The notes beneath the pieces are model-generated. The model was not told where the DNA came from and ran no database searches. It worked only from the letters and a program-made list of their open reading frames with translations. From positions 248,001 to 312,000 of the forward strand of contig NZ_QPJU01000001.1 in NCBI RefSeq assembly GCF_003337425.1: a stretch of DNA of 64,000 nucleotides. The letters run 5' to 3'. This DNA is from Extensimonas vulgaris. Its GTDB lineage: Bacteria; Pseudomonadota; Gammaproteobacteria; Burkholderiales; Burkholderiaceae_C. The translations under genes and the position numbers were made by a program. Below, one piece after another: positions 1 to 8,664 of the stretch; the stretch's first letter is position 1, and each line of letters begins with the position of its first letter.

Positions 1-20
1 ATCAAATCCTTTTCCATCCC

Positions 21-26
21 TAGAAT
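21..26 (+). promoter_or_regulatory. possible -10 hexamer upstream of first acyl-CoA synthetase
   Basis: TAGAAT resembles a sigma-70 -10 element and lies about 78 bases before the start codon of the first synthetase. The matching -35 would fall at or beyond the left edge of the window, so the promoter cannot be confirmed. The rest of bases 1-103 holds no gene. Confidence 0.25.
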
Positions 27-89
27 GGTCTGGTCTGCACACAACACCACAAAACCATCGCTGCAGACGGGCCTCGATCCATCGTTCCA

Positions 90-178
90 AGGAGACAAAC
101 CCCATGAGCATCACCGCGCTCGAAATGAACCTGCTGCGCCGCCAGAACCTCGGCGACAGCCTGCGCCGCTCGGCCCTC
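90..178 (+). repeat. 5' identical block shared with 44721-44809
   Basis: These 89 bases, from the ribosome binding site through the first 25 codons of the synthetase, match 44721-44809 without a mismatch. Identity stops abruptly just upstream of the Shine-Dalgarno sequence. It then continues with scattered differences to about codon 200. Confidence 0.85.
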
Positions 179-1705
179 ACGGCGCCGAACAAGCCCGCGA
201 TCATCTACTACACCACCGACGGCGCAAGCCGCAGCGTCACCTACGCCGAGCTCAACCGCAGGGCCAACGCTGTGGCGCACAACCTCATGCAACGCGGCAT
301 CACCAAGGGCGACAAGGTGGCCGCGCTTTCGCGCAACAGCATCGAATTCCTCGTGCTCGGCTACGCGCTGCACAAGATCGGCGCTTGGCTGGTGCCGATC
401 AACTTCATGCTGCAGCCGCCCGACGTGCAACATCTGATCACCTTTTCCGAAACCAAGTGGTTCTTCGTCGAAGATGCCTTACTGGGCAACATGTCTCCCG
501 TGCTCGACAAACTCACCGGCGTGCAGCAGTTCGTGCAATTCGGCCCGAGCCCGAGCCGCCCTGCGGGCTGGATGGCCTTTGACGAGTTGCTGCCCGGCCC
601 CACGCACGATCCTGAGGTGCTCATCGAAAGCGATGACGTGGCCACGCTGCTCTTCACGAGCGGCACCGAATCCGCGCCCAAGGGCGTGCTCTCCACGCAC
701 GCCAATTACTACGCGGCGCACCTGGGCTGGTCGATGAACATCGGCTATTCCAAGGATGACCGCTTTCTGGTCAGCATCCCCTTGATCCACATGGCCGCGT
801 ACCTTTTTTGCACGCTGTGCCTGACCCACCAGATCACCATCGTGATGACGCAGTCGCCCCAGCCCGTGCAAATGATCGAGCTGATCGAGCGCCACCGCAT
901 CACGGCGACGGCGCTGCCGCCCACGCTGTACGTGGCGATGATTGCCTGCCCCAATTTCAAGACCTGCGACCTCAGCAGCGCCAGCAAGTTTGTGAGCTGG
1001 GCCTCGACCATACCCAAAGCCATGATCGATGGGTGGAAGCAAGTGGCGCCGCATCTGCGCTTTTACTCAGGCCAGGGCATGAGCGAAACCACCGCCGCGC
1101 CCCAGACGGTGGGCAGCATCGGCAGCTGGGACGAAATGCCCAACGGCGACGGCCGCTGGGTCGGCTGGCCCGCAGCCTATTGCATTGAGCTGCGCCTGGT
1201 CGATGACGAGGACAAGGACGTGCCCATAGGCACGGCCGGCGAGCAGATCGTGCGCGGCCCGGCGGTGATGAAGGGTTACTACAAGAACGAAGAAACCAAC
1301 CAGCGTGTGTTCCGCGGCGGCTGGTTCCACACGGGCGACGTCATGTTCCGCGACGCCGAAGGCAACCACTTCTTTGCCGACCGCAAGAAGGACATGATCA
1401 AGAGCGGCGGCGAAAACGTCTATTGCCAGGAGGTCGAAAGCGTGCTCGGCACGCACCCCGCCGTCATGCAGTGCGCCGTGTTCGGCCTGCCCGACGAGCG
1501 CTGGGGTGAGGCCGTCGCCGCGGCCGTGATCGCGCGCGCCGGCAGCACCGTCACCGAGGCCGAACTGATCGAATACTGCCGCGAGCGCCTGGCCGGCTTC
1601 AAGACGCCCAAGCGCATCTTCTTTCGCACTTCGATGCCCATCAGCGCCGCGAACAAGCTGCTCAAGCGCGAGCTCAAGGCCGAGTACGCGAAGGCTTTGG
1701 CATAA
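104..1705 (+). CDS. AMP-forming acyl-CoA synthetase (copy A of a mosaic pair)
   Basis: A 533-residue member of the ANL (AMP-binding) superfamily. These enzymes adenylate a carboxylic acid with ATP and then form the CoA thioester in the cytoplasm. The phosphate-binding loop FTSGTESAPK is at residues 184-193, the A5 motif GQGMSETT at 323-330, WFHTGD at 407-412, the hinge segment DRKKDMIKSGGENVY at 426-440 and the catalytic lysine at about K518. The start is set by AGGAGACAAA 5-14 bases upstream. It is closely related to the gene at 44735-46339: the first ~200 and last ~110 residues are nearly identical while residues ~200-425, which include the acyl-binding pocket, differ strongly. The substrate is unknown; a fatty, branched or aromatic acid is possible. 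The downstream neighbour is on the opposite strand, so it looks monocistronic. Confidence 0.9.
   Translation: MSITALEMNLLRRQNLGDSLRRSALTAPNKPAIIYYTTDGASRSVTYAELNRRANAVAHNLMQRGITKGDKVAALSRNSIEFLVLGYALHKIGAWLVPINFMLQPPDVQHLITFSETKWFFVEDALLGNMSPVLDKLTGVQQFVQFGPSPSRPAGWMAFDELLPGPTHDPEVLIESDDVATLLFTSGTESAPKGVLSTHANYYAAHLGWSMNIGYSKDDRFLVSIPLIHMAAYLFCTLCLTHQITIVMTQSPQPVQMIELIERHRITATALPPTLYVAMIACPNFKTCDLSSASKFVSWASTIPKAMIDGWKQVAPHLRFYSGQGMSETTAAPQTVGSIGSWDEMPNGDGRWVGWPAAYCIELRLVDDEDKDVPIGTAGEQIVRGPAVMKGYYKNEETNQRVFRGGWFHTGDVMFRDAEGNHFFADRKKDMIKSGGENVYCQEVESVLGTHPAVMQCAVFGLPDERWGEAVAAAVIARAGSTVTEAELIEYCRERLAGFKTPKRIFFRTSMPISAANKLLKRELKAEYAKALA
1460..1689 (+). repeat. 3' identical block shared with 46091-46320
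   Basis: These 230 bases encode the C-terminal subdomain of synthetase copy A and are identical, third codon positions included, to 46091-46320 in copy B. The genes diverge again in the last few codons. Because the central third of the two genes is strongly diverged, the perfect 3' block suggests recent gene conversion or a domain-swapped duplication. Confidence 0.85.
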
Positions 1706-1733
1706 GTTGAATTGGCCTGCGTCGGCCGCGCTG

Positions 1734-2663
1734 TCATGGGCGGGGCCGACGTTTTTGCGCTGCCTTGCGCGCCGCGCGCTGCGCATCTTCGAGCGCAGCC
1801 GCGGCCTGCCAGGCAGCAAATTCTTCGGGTGTCTCCAGCGTGATGCGGCCCAGCACGCCGCTGCGAAAGTCGTTGAGCACGATCTCGGCGGCCTTTTGCC
1901 GGCTCACGCGCCCGCCTGCCATCACGGCGCCGCGCTTGCGGCCTATGGCTTCGAGCAGTTCTTCGTCGGGCAATGCCGCGAGCGCCGCGGGCGCGAGGCC
2001 AAGCCGGTAGCGCGCTTCGAGCAAGTAGGCGTAGTGCGGCTGCAGGCGGCGCAGCAGCTCGAGCGCCACCAGTTCCTCGTCGTAGGCGTTGCGGCCCACG
2101 GCGCCGCTCGCGGCCAGGTGGAAACCGCTTTGCGGCACGGCGATGCGCGGCCAGAGCATGCCCGGTGTGTCCCACAGATAAAAGTCGTCGGCGAGCGTGA
2201 TGCGCTGCTCCTGCTTCGTGATGCCGGCCTCGTCGCCCGTCTTTGCCTGGCGTTTGGCGTTCAAGGTGTTGATCAGGGTGGACTTGCCCACGTTGGGCAC
2301 GCCGCACACCAGCACGCGCAGGGGCTTGGCCAAGCCGCCGCGCTGCGGTGCGAGCGCGCGGCAGCCTTCGATCAGGCGCCTGGCCGGCGCCGCGTCCGCT
2401 GCGTCGAGCGCGAGCGCGCGCGTGCCGGGCTGGGCGCCGTACCACGCGAGCCACTGCTGTGTGCGCTCGGGGTCGGCGAGGTCTTGCTTGTTCAGCACCT
2501 TGAGCGTGGGCTTGTGGCCCGTGAGCTCGGCGAGCAAAGGGTTCGCGCTCGAGCCCGGCAGGCGCGCATCGAGCAGCTCGATCACCACGTCGATGTCCGC
2601 AATGCGCGCAGCGATCGCCTTTTGCGTGCTGCGCATGTGGCCGGGGAACCATTGGATGGCCAT
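1734..2663 (-). CDS. rbgA: ribosome biogenesis GTPase YlqF/RbgA
   Basis: A 309-residue circularly permuted GTPase of the YlqF/RbgA family, which acts in late assembly of the large ribosomal subunit. The permuted motif order is visible: G4 NKQD at residues 58-61 precedes the G1 P-loop GVPNVGKS at 121-128 and the G3 DTPG at 165-168. The start MAIQWFPGHM is the family's conserved N-terminus, so I chose it although the frame is open a further 47 codons upstream. A basic C-terminal tail follows. It is divergent from putA, with a 193-base intergenic region, and converges with synthetase copy A with only 28 bases between the stops. Confidence 0.93.
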   Translation of the reverse strand: MAIQWFPGHMRSTQKAIAARIADIDVVIELLDARLPGSSANPLLAELTGHKPTLKVLNKQDLADPERTQQWLAWYGAQPGTRALALDAADAAPARRLIEGCRALAPQRGGLAKPLRVLVCGVPNVGKSTLINTLNAKRQAKTGDEAGITKQEQRITLADDFYLWDTPGMLWPRIAVPQSGFHLAASGAVGRNAYDEELVALELLRRLQPHYAYLLEARYRLGLAPAALAALPDEELLEAIGRKRGAVMAGGRVSRQKAAEIVLNDFRSGVLGRITLETPEEFAAWQAAAALEDAQRAARKAAQKRRPRP

Positions 2664-2767
2664 GCGAGAGAGTCTTTCGTCCGTTGAGAAAGTCGAAAAC
2701 TGGAAATTGAAGGTGCCATGCCAAGGCATATCGCACACGGCGGCGGGCTGGCCATGCCATGTGTAGC

Positions 2768-2796
2768 TTGCACGAATTTTGCATGTCTTTGCACGA
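2768..2796 (+). promoter_or_regulatory. helically phased TTGCAYG direct repeats upstream of putA
   Basis: TTGCACGA (2768-2775), TTGCATG (2779-2785) and TTGCACGA (2789-2796) repeat every 10-11 bases, one helical turn, in the rbgA/putA divergent intergenic region. This looks like an operator for a multimeric regulator. putA in many proteobacteria is controlled by an Lrp/AsnC-type activator, but the assignment here is inference. No regulator gene lies beside it. Confidence 0.4.
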
Positions 2797-2856
2797 TGTC
2801 GCACAGGCGATTTTCGCCCAACCCTGCATTGCGACCGCTCAGCCAGGATTCAGTCG

Positions 2857-5800
2857 ATGCCCCCCGCATTCCTGCCCGCCTCCGCTACCGACCGCTTGCG
2901 CGACGCGATCGCCGCGGCCACGCGCGCGCCCGAGCCTGAATGCGTGTCGGCGCGCGTCGCAGAAAGCGCCTGGCCGGCCGGTCTTTTGCCGCACGTCGAG
3001 CAGCTCGCCAGGGAACTCGCGCAGACGCTGCGCGACAAACAACTCAAGCAAGGCGGCGTGGCCGCGCTGATGGCCGAATTCAGCCTTTCGAGCCGCGAGG
3101 GCGTGGCGCTCATGTGCCTGGCCGAGGCGCTGCTGCGCATCCCCGACGTCGCCACGCGCGATGCCCTCATCCGCGACAAGCTCGCGCACGGCCAGTGGCG
3201 CGAGCACCTGGGCCACAGCCGCTCGATCTTCGTCAATGCCGCAGCCTGGGGCCTGCTCGTCACCGGCAAGCTCGCGGCGATCGTCGAGGAAAGGGTGCTG
3301 TCTTCCGCCCTCACGCGCCTGCTCGCACGCGGCGGCGAACCGCTGGTGCGCAAGGGGCTGGATCTGGCCATGCGCCTGCTCGGCGAGACCTTCGTCACCG
3401 GCCGCACGATCGATGAAGCGCTAGCGCGCGTGCAGCCCCTCGAAAAGCAAGGCTTTCGCTACTCCTTCGACATGCTGGGCGAAGCAGCGATGATGGCGCA
3501 AGACGCCGAGCGTTACCTAGCCGACTACGAACATGCCATCCACGCCATCGGCCGGCGCGACGCCGGGCGCGGCGTGGTCGGCGGCAACGGCATCTCGGTG
3601 AAACTGAGCGCCCTGCACCCACGCTACCACTGGTCCCAGCCCGAGCGCGTGCACACCGAGCTGCTGCCGCGCCTGCTGCAGCTGTGCCGGCTCGCCAAAC
3701 GCTACGACATCGGCCTGAACATCGACGCCGAAGAAGCCGACCGGCTCGAGCTTTCGCTCGACCTGCTCGAAGCGGCGCTCGCCGATCCCGAGCTCGCCGG
3801 TTGGGACGGGCTCGGCTTCGTCGTGCAGGCCTACCAGAAACGTGCGCCCTTGGTGATCGACTGGCTCGTGGCGCAGGCGCGGGCCCGGGGGCGGCGCCTG
3901 ATGGTGCGCCTCGTCAAAGGCGCCTACTGGGACAGCGAGATCAAGCGCGCCCAGGTCGATGGGCTCACCGGCTACCCCGTCTATACGCGCAAGGTGTACA
4001 CCGACGTCTCCTACCTCGCCTGCGCCAGGCGGCTGCTGGCCGCGCGCGACGTGGTCTACCCCCAATTCGCCACGCACAATGCGCATACGCTCGCAGCGAT
4101 CTTTCACCTGGCCGGCGCGCGCTGGCGCCCTGGCGACTATGAATTCCAATGCCTGCACGGCATGGGCGAGCCGCTCTATGCATCGCTCGTGGGTCACCCC
4201 GAGCGGTACCGCCAGGTGCGCATCTACGCCCCGGTGGGCAGCCACGAGACGCTGCTGCCTTATCTCGTGCGCCGCCTGCTGGAAAACGGCGCCAACACCA
4301 GTTTCGTGAACCGCATCGCGGCCGACGTGCCGCTCACAGCGCTGCTCGCCGACCCGGTGGCGCGCGCCCAGGCACTCGGCGGCGCGCCACACCCCCGCAT
4401 CCCTGCGCCGCCCGAACTTTTCGCCCCACAGCGGCGCAATTCGCTGGGACTCGATCTCGCCGATCGCAGCACGCAGCAGCGGCTCGCAGCGCGCATCGCC
4501 GCCGAGGCCGCCATCACGCGTACGGCCACCCCACTCGTGGGCGGAACGGCGCGCGCAGGAGCCGTCGGGCTGTCCTGCCGCAACCCGGCCGATGTGTCCG
4601 ACCTGCTCGGTGCGGCGATCGAGGCCGACGCAGCGGCGATCGAAGCGGCCCTCGAAACCTCCGCCCATGCCCGCTGGGGCGAGACCTCGCCGCAAGAGCG
4701 CGCGCAGCGGCTCGAAGCGGCCGCCGACGCGCTCGAAGCCCACAGCGACGCACTGTTTGCCCTCATCGTGCGCGAAGCCGGCAAGACCTGGGCCGACGCT
4801 GTGGGCGAGATCCGCGAAGCCGTCGATTTCTGCCGCTACTACGCCGCCGAGATGCGCTGCCTTGCGCCCGGAAATCCCCGACCGCTGGGCCCGGTGGTGT
4901 GCATCAGCCCGTGGAACTTTCCCTTGTCTATCTTCGTCGGCCAGATCGCGGCGGCTCTCGCGGCGGGCAATGCCGTGCTCGCCAAACCCGCCGAGCAGAC
5001 CCCGCTCACCGCCTTCGAGGCCGTGCGCCTGCTGCACGAAGCAGGCATCCCGGGCGAAGCGCTGCAGCTGCTGCCGGGGCGCGGCGAGACGGTGGGGGCG
5101 CGCCTGGTGGCCAGCCCACGCATCCGCGGCGTCATGTTCACCGGCTCCACCGCCGTGGCACGTGCCATCCAGCGCACGCTCGCCGCGCGCGCCGAGGAAG
5201 TGCCGCTGATCGCAGAGACCGGCGGCCTCAACGCGATGGTCGTCGACTCGAGCGCTCTCACCGAGCAGGTGGTGGCCGACGCGCTCACCTCGGCCTTCAA
5301 TTCGGCCGGGCAGCGCTGCTCGGCGCTGCGCGTGCTGTGCCTGCAGGAAGAAATCGCCGACAAGACCTTGGGCATGCTGCTCGGAGCGCTGCGCGAGCTG
5401 CGCCTGGGCGACCCGCGCGAACTGCGCACCGACGTCGGCCCGGTGATCGATGTCGAGGCCAAAGCGGCACTCGAAGCGCACGTCGCACGCATGGCCCGCG
5501 CCGGCTACCGCGTGCACAGACTGGAGCCGCCGCCCGGCTGCGCCGCCGGAACCTTCGTCGCCCCCACGGTTATTGAAATTGATAGCATCGAGTCCATAGG
5601 CGGAGAGCACTTCGGCCCCATCCTGCACGTGCAGCGCTTTCGCGCCAACGCGCTCGACGCCCTGCTCGAAGAAATCAACGCCACAGGTTACGGACTGACG
5701 ATGGGCGTGCACAGCCGCATAGCCGCCACGGTGGAATACGTCGCGCAGCATGCCCAGGTCGGCAACCTTTACGTCAACCGCAACCTCATCGGCGCGGTGG

Positions 5801-6489
5801 TGGGCGTGCAGCCTTTCGGCGGCGAGGGGCTCTCGGGCACCGGACCCAAAGCGGGCGGGCCGCTGTACCTGCTGCGGCTGCTCGCGCAGGCTCAGTCGCC
5901 GCATTTTGCCCAGGCGCGGCGCCCGGCCGAAGCCCCGGACGTAGCAGCGCTGCGTGACTGGCTCGAAGCGCAGGGCGAGGTGCTTTTCGGCGCTGAGGAG
6001 CGGCAACGGCTCCTGGCGCTGCTCAAATTTCACCTGGCCCATGTGCTCGCCCCTCTCGAACTCCCCCTGCCCGGCCCCACGGGCGAGGACAACCGGCTGC
6101 GCCTGCTGCCGCGCCGTCTCATCGGCGGCATCGCCACCACGCCCGCGGGCTACGCCGCGCAGCTCGTGGCCACTGTCGCGAGCTGCGCGCCGCTCGTCTG
6201 GCCTGCCCAGGCGCAAGCGCAGAAAATCTGGCGCACCCTGCCCGCAGCACTGCAAGCGTGCTGCCGCCTGAGCGAAGACCTGCTCGCCGAACCCATAGAC
6301 CTGCTGCTCTTCGAGGGCGAGGCCGCGCCCGCTATGGCGTGGCGTCAACGGCTCGCCGAACGCCCCGGCCCGATCGTGCCGCTGCTCACCCCGCCCTACC
6401 GCCCCGAGCGCCTGGCGCGCGAGCGCAGCATCAGCGTCAACACCGCCGCGGTGGGCGGCAACGCGAGCCTGATGACGCTGGAGGATTGA
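2857..6489 (+). CDS. putA: bifunctional proline dehydrogenase / L-glutamate-gamma-semialdehyde dehydrogenase PutA
   Basis: PutA oxidises proline to glutamate in two coupled steps, with FAD in the proline dehydrogenase domain and NAD in the aldehyde dehydrogenase domain. The chosen ATG gives 1210 residues. The PRODH barrel carries VRLVKGAYWDSEIK, FATHNAHT and EFQCLHGMGEPLY. The ALDH domain carries SPWNFPLSIFVGQ, the general base E787 in AETGGLNAM and the nucleophile C821 in SAGQRCSALRV. There is no N-terminal ribbon-helix-helix DNA-binding domain, so this is the bifunctional form and probably not an autorepressor. About 200 further residues after the ALDH domain match the C-terminal extension of long PutAs. 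Phased TTGCAYG repeats upstream are candidate operator sites. An in-frame ATG 26 codons earlier is less likely. Confidence 0.96.
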   Translation: MPPAFLPASATDRLRDAIAAATRAPEPECVSARVAESAWPAGLLPHVEQLARELAQTLRDKQLKQGGVAALMAEFSLSSREGVALMCLAEALLRIPDVATRDALIRDKLAHGQWREHLGHSRSIFVNAAAWGLLVTGKLAAIVEERVLSSALTRLLARGGEPLVRKGLDLAMRLLGETFVTGRTIDEALARVQPLEKQGFRYSFDMLGEAAMMAQDAERYLADYEHAIHAIGRRDAGRGVVGGNGISVKLSALHPRYHWSQPERVHTELLPRLLQLCRLAKRYDIGLNIDAEEADRLELSLDLLEAALADPELAGWDGLGFVVQAYQKRAPLVIDWLVAQARARGRRLMVRLVKGAYWDSEIKRAQVDGLTGYPVYTRKVYTDVSYLACARRLLAARDVVYPQFATHNAHTLAAIFHLAGARWRPGDYEFQCLHGMGEPLYASLVGHPERYRQVRIYAPVGSHETLLPYLVRRLLENGANTSFVNRIAADVPLTALLADPVARAQALGGAPHPRIPAPPELFAPQRRNSLGLDLADRSTQQRLAARIAAEAAITRTATPLVGGTARAGAVGLSCRNPADVSDLLGAAIEADAAAIEAALETSAHARWGETSPQERAQRLEAAADALEAHSDALFALIVREAGKTWADAVGEIREAVDFCRYYAAEMRCLAPGNPRPLGPVVCISPWNFPLSIFVGQIAAALAAGNAVLAKPAEQTPLTAFEAVRLLHEAGIPGEALQLLPGRGETVGARLVASPRIRGVMFTGSTAVARAIQRTLAARAEEVPLIAETGGLNAMVVDSSALTEQVVADALTSAFNSAGQRCSALRVLCLQEEIADKTLGMLLGALRELRLGDPRELRTDVGPVIDVEAKAALEAHVARMARAGYRVHRLEPPPGCAAGTFVAPTVIEIDSIESIGGEHFGPILHVQRFRANALDALLEEINATGYGLTMGVHSRIAATVEYVAQHAQVGNLYVNRNLIGAVVGVQPFGGEGLSGTGPKAGGPLYLLRLLAQAQSPHFAQARRPAEAPDVAALRDWLEAQGEVLFGAEERQRLLALLKFHLAHVLAPLELPLPGPTGEDNRLRLLPRRLIGGIATTPAGYAAQLVATVASCAPLVWPAQAQAQKIWRTLPAALQACCRLSEDLLAEPIDLLLFEGEAAPAMAWRQRLAERPGPIVPLLTPPYRPERLARERSISVNTAAVGGNASLMTLED

Positions 6490-6615
6490 GCCACGCCCCC
6501 GGCAAACCCCAATGTATTTCTGATCGAGAAACCGTTATGCTATGTCCCCAATAGCGCCTTGCGCTTGATGCGATTGCCTCTACTGCCATTTTCACCCCAA
6601 ACCCAGGAGAAGCCC

Positions 6616-7713
6616 ATGTCCCTGCTGCGCACCATCCGTCTTGCTTGCCTTGCTGCCGGCCTTGCCGCGCCGCTGGCCCATGCCGACTGGCTCGTCGGCG
6701 TCGCTGGCCCGTTTACCGGCCAGTACGCCTCGGCCGGCGACCAGATCAAGAAAGGAGCCGAGGCAGCCGCCGCCGACATCAACGCCAAAGGCGGCGTGCT
6801 CGGGCAGAAGATCAGGCTCGAATACGGCGACGACGCCTGCGACCCGAAGCAGGCCGTCGCTGCCGCGAACGCACTCGTGAACAAGAAAATCCAGTTCGTG
6901 CACGGTCACTGGTGCTCGAGTTCCACCATTCCAGCGTCCGACATCTACAACGACGCCGACATCCTGATGGCCACCGTCTCAACCAACCCGCAGGTGACCG
7001 AGCGCGGGCTGAAAAACATCTTCCGCATCATGGGCCGCGACGACCAGCAGGGCGCAATGATCGGCCAGTGGATCACCAGCCACTTCAAGGACAAGAAGGT
7101 CGCGGTGCTCGACGATAAAAGCGCCTACGGCAAGGGCCTTGCCGACGAAATCGCCAAGGCCATGAAGGCTCACGGCAAGACGCCCGTGCTGCGCGAATCG
7201 ATCACTGCCGGCGAAAAGGATTATTCGGGCATGGTCACGCGCCTCAAGAATGCCGGCGTCGATGTGCTCGCCTACGGCGGCTACCACACCGAAGTCGCCC
7301 TGCTGCTGCGCCAGGCCGACCAGATCGGTCTGCCGCTCACGGTGTTCGGCGGCGACACCATGACCAACTCGGAACTCGTCACGGCTGCGGGCAAACTCGC
7401 TGACCGCGTCTATTTCACGTTCACGCCCGACCCGCGCAAGAACCCCAAGGCAGCCGCGATCGTCGAGCGCTTCCGCGCGGCCAAGATCGAGCCCGAAGGC
7501 TACGTGCTCTACGCCTACGCGGCGCTGCAGCTGTTCCAGCAGGCCGTAACTAAGGCCGGCGGCGTCGAGCGCGCCAAGCTCGAGCCGGCACTGCGCCAGG
7601 GCAAGTTCGATACCGCCATCGGCACGCTCGAATTCGACGCCAAGGGCGACCTCAAAACGCCTGCGTTTGCCGTCTACAAGTGGACCGGCGGCAGCTACGA
7701 CTACGCCAAGTAA
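6616..7713 (+). CDS. branched-chain amino acid ABC transporter, periplasmic binding protein
   Basis: A 365-residue type I periplasmic binding protein (Leu/Ile/Val-binding family). It begins with a signal peptide: charged MSLLRTIR, a hydrophobic stretch, and a likely cleavage after the Ala-His-Ala at residues 21-23. The mature part opens with the family pattern DWLVGVAGPFTGQYASAGDQ. The ATG is preceded by AGGAG at a good distance; an in-frame ATG 19 codons upstream would bury the signal peptide. It is the first gene of a livJ/K-H-M-G-F operon and would deliver ligand to the permease encoded next. The adjacent putA fits an amino-acid uptake and catabolism setting, although the genes are separately spaced (126 bases). 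Confidence 0.92.
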   Translation: MSLLRTIRLACLAAGLAAPLAHADWLVGVAGPFTGQYASAGDQIKKGAEAAAADINAKGGVLGQKIRLEYGDDACDPKQAVAAANALVNKKIQFVHGHWCSSSTIPASDIYNDADILMATVSTNPQVTERGLKNIFRIMGRDDQQGAMIGQWITSHFKDKKVAVLDDKSAYGKGLADEIAKAMKAHGKTPVLRESITAGEKDYSGMVTRLKNAGVDVLAYGGYHTEVALLLRQADQIGLPLTVFGGDTMTNSELVTAAGKLADRVYFTFTPDPRKNPKAAAIVERFRAAKIEPEGYVLYAYAALQLFQQAVTKAGGVERAKLEPALRQGKFDTAIGTLEFDAKGDLKTPAFAVYKWTGGSYDYAK

Positions 7714-7749
7714 GCCGCTTCGCATCGCTTCAAGAAACGGAGCAGGCCG

Positions 7750-8664
7750 TTGGCTTACGCACTGCAGCAGCTGATCAACGGCCTCACGCTCGGGGCCATG
7801 TACGGCCTGATCGCAATCGGCTACACGATGGTCTATGGAATCATCGGCATGATCAACTTCGCGCACGGCGAGATCTACATGGTCAGCGCCTTCATGGCCG
7901 TGCTGGTCTATGTGCTCTGCGCGGGCCTCGGCCTGGGGCCGACGCCGCTCGTACTGCTGGCGATGCTGCTCGTGGCCATGGCGTTCACCGCGCTCTACGG
8001 CTGGGCCGTGGAGCGCATCGCCTACCGGCCACTGCGCGGCGCACCGCGGCTCGCGCCGCTGATTTCGGCGATCGGGATGTCGATCTTCCTGCAAAACTAC
8101 GTGCAGCTCACGCAGGGCGCGCGCATCAAGTCCATCCCGCCGCTGTGGCAGGGAGACATCACACTGTGGGCGGCGGCGGACTTTCGCGTCACCCTGGGCT
8201 GGGTGCAGCTCGCCACGGTGGTTCTCACCGTGCTGGTGATGGCAGCCTTCGGCTGGATGATCGCGCGCACTGCGTTCGGCCGTCAGCAACGCGCCTGCGA
8301 ACAAGACCCGAAGATGGCGGCGCTGCTGGGCATCGACGTCGACAGGACGATCTCGCTCACCTTCGTGTTGGGCGCAGCGCTGGCCGCGGTGGCGGGCATG
8401 CTCGCGGTGCTGCAGTACGGCGTGATCGACTTCACCATAGGCTTCGTCGCGGGCATCAAAGCCTTCACCGCCGCGGTGCTGGGCGGCATAGGTTCCATCC
8501 CCGGCGCGATGCTCGGCGGGCTCATCATCGGTCTGGTCGAAGCCTTCTGGTCGGCCTACCTGTCGCCCGAATACAAAGACGTGGCGACCTTCACGATCCT
8601 CGTGCTGGTGCTGTTGCTGCGTCCCACCGGCCTGCTCGGGCAGCCGGACGTGGAGAAGGTCTGA
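7750..8664 (+). CDS. livH: branched-chain amino acid ABC transporter permease LivH
   Basis: A 304-residue inner-membrane permease with about eight hydrophobic segments. It contains the LivH signature region GYTMVYGIIGMINFAHGE (residues ~24-41) and the conserved loop near LGIDVDRTISLTF that contacts the ATPase. The start is a TTG, chosen because it begins the conserved MAYALQQLINGLTLG sequence and has CGGAG 7 bases upstream; the first ATG is internal. It shares one base with livM (TGATG), which implies translational coupling. Confidence 0.93.
   Translation: MAYALQQLINGLTLGAMYGLIAIGYTMVYGIIGMINFAHGEIYMVSAFMAVLVYVLCAGLGLGPTPLVLLAMLLVAMAFTALYGWAVERIAYRPLRGAPRLAPLISAIGMSIFLQNYVQLTQGARIKSIPPLWQGDITLWAAADFRVTLGWVQLATVVLTVLVMAAFGWMIARTAFGRQQRACEQDPKMAALLGIDVDRTISLTFVLGAALAAVAGMLAVLQYGVIDFTIGFVAGIKAFTAAVLGGIGSIPGAMLGGLIIGLVEAFWSAYLSPEYKDVATFTILVLVLLLRPTGLLGQPDVEKV

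Noticed and set aside
104-1705. Synthetase copy A as a decaying pseudogene of copy B
   Set aside because: The frame is intact, all ANL motifs are present, and the differences are mostly substitutions in the pocket region without frameshifts or stops.
3517-6348. Long open frame antisense to putA (over 900 codons)
   Set aside because: It is a shadow frame caused by high GC and codon bias. The composition is unnatural, there is no domain, and the sense frame is an unmistakable PutA.
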